The position numbers and the translations under genes were made by a program. 7,596 nt of DNA from Anaerolineales bacterium. GTDB taxonomy: Bacteria; Chloroflexota; Anaerolineae; 4572-78; NAK82. Below the pieces are notes generated by a model, which worked only from the letters and a program-made list of their open reading frames with translations, did not search any database and was not told the DNA's origin. Shown here one piece after another: positions 6,044 through 7,596 of this stretch. The stretch lies in assembly GCA_024643945.1 (NCBI GenBank), contig JAHELX010000046.1:1-7596 (forward strand), written 5' to 3'. How positions within the stretch are numbered: position 1 is the first letter of the stretch; every line of letters begins with the position of its first letter.

Positions 6044-7596
6044 CTATTCACCACCACGACGTCGGTCGCGGTGCAGGAAGATAGGATGTTCGAAAGTTTT
6101 CTGCTCCCCGCTCTCAGGATCGGTCCACACGATGCGAGGGGTGACTTTTCTCAGGTTAGCTTGCCAATCTTCGATGACGATAACGGCCTGGGCGTTGGGC
6201 AGCTTACCTGCGTCGGCCGCTTCGTTGACTCGACTCTCGAACTCAACGAAGACGCGGGCCAGTTCCCGGGGCAGGGTCGTGGAATCAGTCTTGCCGACTT
6301 CATAGACGCCCGGCTCGAGTTGATCGAAGGGAATTGCCCGCAATGGGCCAAGTCCTTCCTCGGGAGCCAGATCCTGAACGATGCGAGTGGCGGCCGGCGT
6401 CTCGATGCCGAATTGAGGCGTGCCCATATAGGTCAGGACGACCAGAGCAACCACGATTGCTAGCCCCAGTAGAACAGCGATGGGCCGTTTGCTCATCATG
6501 CGGTATGGATTGCGGTCAACATAAGGTACAGCGAAAAGCAGGCCAAAGAACAGCGTAGGCAGGATAATCCCCATCAGAGATTTATCGCCCAACTTGAGCA
6601 TACCCTGAAGCCACAAGAAATACCATGGGGCCTTGGTATCCAGAGGTGTCTTCTGGGGATTGGCGTGATGCTCCAGAGGGGCGTGATAAAAGAACGCAGT
6701 CGCCACTACCAGAACGAAGATAGTCAGACACGCCAGGAACACTTCGTGCGTCAACAGATCTGGGATAAAATCAATACGCTCGGTGACCTCCTTCTTGACC
6801 TCTTTAGGCAGATCTCCCTCTGCGATACGCGCCGGCAGAGAAATACCATGCTCGCGCGCGACTTTGTAATAGTGGATGCTGAGGATAGCAATGGCTACCA
6901 GGGGGAGCAGAACCACGTGGAGCAGGTAGAAACGCAGCAGGCCACCGGCACCGATATCTGGTGCCCCTCGCAGTAACAGGTTGACCTCGTTGCCGAATAA
7001 CGGGGCCGCTTCGGCCATGCTGGTACCGATCGTCACTGCCCAGTAGGCGAGTTGATCCCACGGCAACAGATAACCACTGAAACTGAGGAACAAGGTGATT
7101 AGTAGCAGGACTACCCCGGTAAGCCAGGTAAAAGACCGCTCCTTCTTATAAGATCCGGTCAGGTAGGTACGGAGCATATGCAGAGCAGCAAAGGCGACCA
7201 TTGCCTCAGCCCCTAGCCGGTGCAAATCTCGCAGCATCAGCCCATAGGGTACATTGCTCACCAGTTCCAAAATAGACCCGTAAGCTTCCGCTGGCGAGGG
7301 GACGTAGTAGATCATCAAGATCAGCCCGGTGATGATCTCGAGGATGAAGAAGAAAGTCGTAAAGTAGCCCAGGCGGAAAGTATGGGTGAACCACGTGCTG
7401 GCTTTTTCGTAGTAGCGGGGGCGGATGTGGAAGAGAAAACTGGTGATGTGCACCCGGTAGCGGGGATTGGGGCGTTCGGTAGCCGGGTCGCCGCGCAGCA
7501 CCGCACGCAATTCTTTCAGCCCTAATCCGGCAGTGATAATCCGCACGCGTTCGTCCAAAAGGGTCAGAGCCTGGGTTCGCAGGTCTTGTATGCTCA
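6044..7596 (-). CDS. Cytochrome b of a bc1/b6f-type quinol oxidoreductase, fused b6 + subunit IV (start codon on right edge)
   Basis: Quinol-oxidising, membrane-embedded subunit. The frame is open to the edge. Codons before the TTG at 7556-7558 read ?TG-AGC-ATA-CAA, so the start codon (NTG) probably lacks only its first base and the protein is about 517 residues. Numbering here is from that TTG. Helix B carries H113 and H127 and helix D H214 and H229, the ligands of two b hemes. The 14 residues between the helix-D histidines is the b6 spacing. GYLLPWDQ (162-169) is the quinol-site region. The subunit-IV part has helix E (about 272-292), APWYF (310-314, in place of PEWY), and helices F and G (about 331-346, 360-379). 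About 125 soluble residues follow, with no CxxCH. The only cysteine is C277, so the b6 heme-c_i cysteine is absent; Arg62 is at the aligned place. First visible gene of the leftward operon; a Rieske gene may precede it off-window. Confidence 0.93.
   Translation of the reverse strand, partial: SIQDLRTQALTLLDERVRIITAGLGLKELRAVLRGDPATERPNPRYRVHITSFLFHIRPRYYEKASTWFTHTFRLGYFTTFFFILEIITGLILMIYYVPSPAEAYGSILELVSNVPYGLMLRDLHRLGAEAMVAFAALHMLRTYLTGSYKKERSFTWLTGVVLLLITLFLSFSGYLLPWDQLAYWAVTIGTSMAEAAPLFGNEVNLLLRGAPDIGAGGLLRFYLLHVVLLPLVAIAILSIHYYKVAREHGISLPARIAEGDLPKEVKKEVTERIDFIPDLLTHEVFLACLTIFVLVVATAFFYHAPLEHHANPQKTPLDTKAPWYFLWLQGMLKLGDKSLMGIILPTLFFGLLFAVPYVDRNPYRMMSKRPIAVLLGLAIVVALVVLTYMGTPQFGIETPAATRIVQDLAPEEGLGPLRAIPFDQLEPGVYEVGKTDSTTLPRELARVFVEFESRVNEAADAGKLPNAQAVIVIEDWQANLRKVTPRIVWTDPESGEQKTFEHPIFLHRDRRRGGE

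Overview
The window looks like chromosomal DNA of a Chloroflexota bacterium, probably an Anaerolineae-type lineage. This is an inference from three things: Thr/Pro-rich linkers (runs like PTPTF and PTPTLAP) in exported proteins, a DUF6062-type protein, and a two-gene pair of uncharacterised proteins whose style I associate with this phylum. Gene density is high, spacing is short, and start codons are mixed (ATG, GTG, TTG). I see no phage, insertion sequence, CRISPR array, rRNA or tRNA.

Layout. (1) Positions 1-1216, minus strand: the N-terminal ~405 residues of a polytopic membrane protein of GT-C glycosyltransferase style, running off the left edge. (2) 1217-1472: a divergent intergenic region with a near-consensus sigma-70-type promoter (TTGTCA-17-TATAAT) and a perfect 7+1+7 palindrome just after the -10 box. 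(3) 1473-3521, plus strand: a two-gene operon of an uncharacterised 530-residue protein and a 149-residue partner with a Cys/His cluster, closed by an intrinsic terminator at 3543-3593. (4) 3611-4333, plus strand: a DUF6062-family protein with two CxxC...CxxH half-sites. (5) 4350-7596, minus strand: a tight respiratory operon transcribed leftward, encoding a fused cytochrome b, a diheme membrane-anchored cytochrome c, and a second diheme cytochrome c built from a tandemly duplicated domain. It converges on the DUF6062 gene with a 16-bp gap.

How the genes work together. The three cytochrome genes most likely encode part of a quinol:electron-acceptor oxidoreductase of the bc1/b6f superfamily. 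Quinol would be oxidised at cytochrome b, and electrons would pass through a Rieske protein to the four c-type hemes of the two cytochromes. No Rieske gene is visible. The start codon of cytochrome b appears to lie exactly on the right edge, so a Rieske gene could be just outside. Cytochrome b has the helix-D histidine spacing of cytochrome b6, but it is fused to the subunit-IV half, lacks the cysteine that binds the extra heme in b6, has APWY in place of PEWY, and carries a ~125-residue C-terminal soluble extension without a heme motif.

The best candidate for something undescribed is the 530 + 149 residue pair: its own strong promoter, a palindrome at the start of transcription, possible winged-helix segments, a possible metal site, and no function I can assign.
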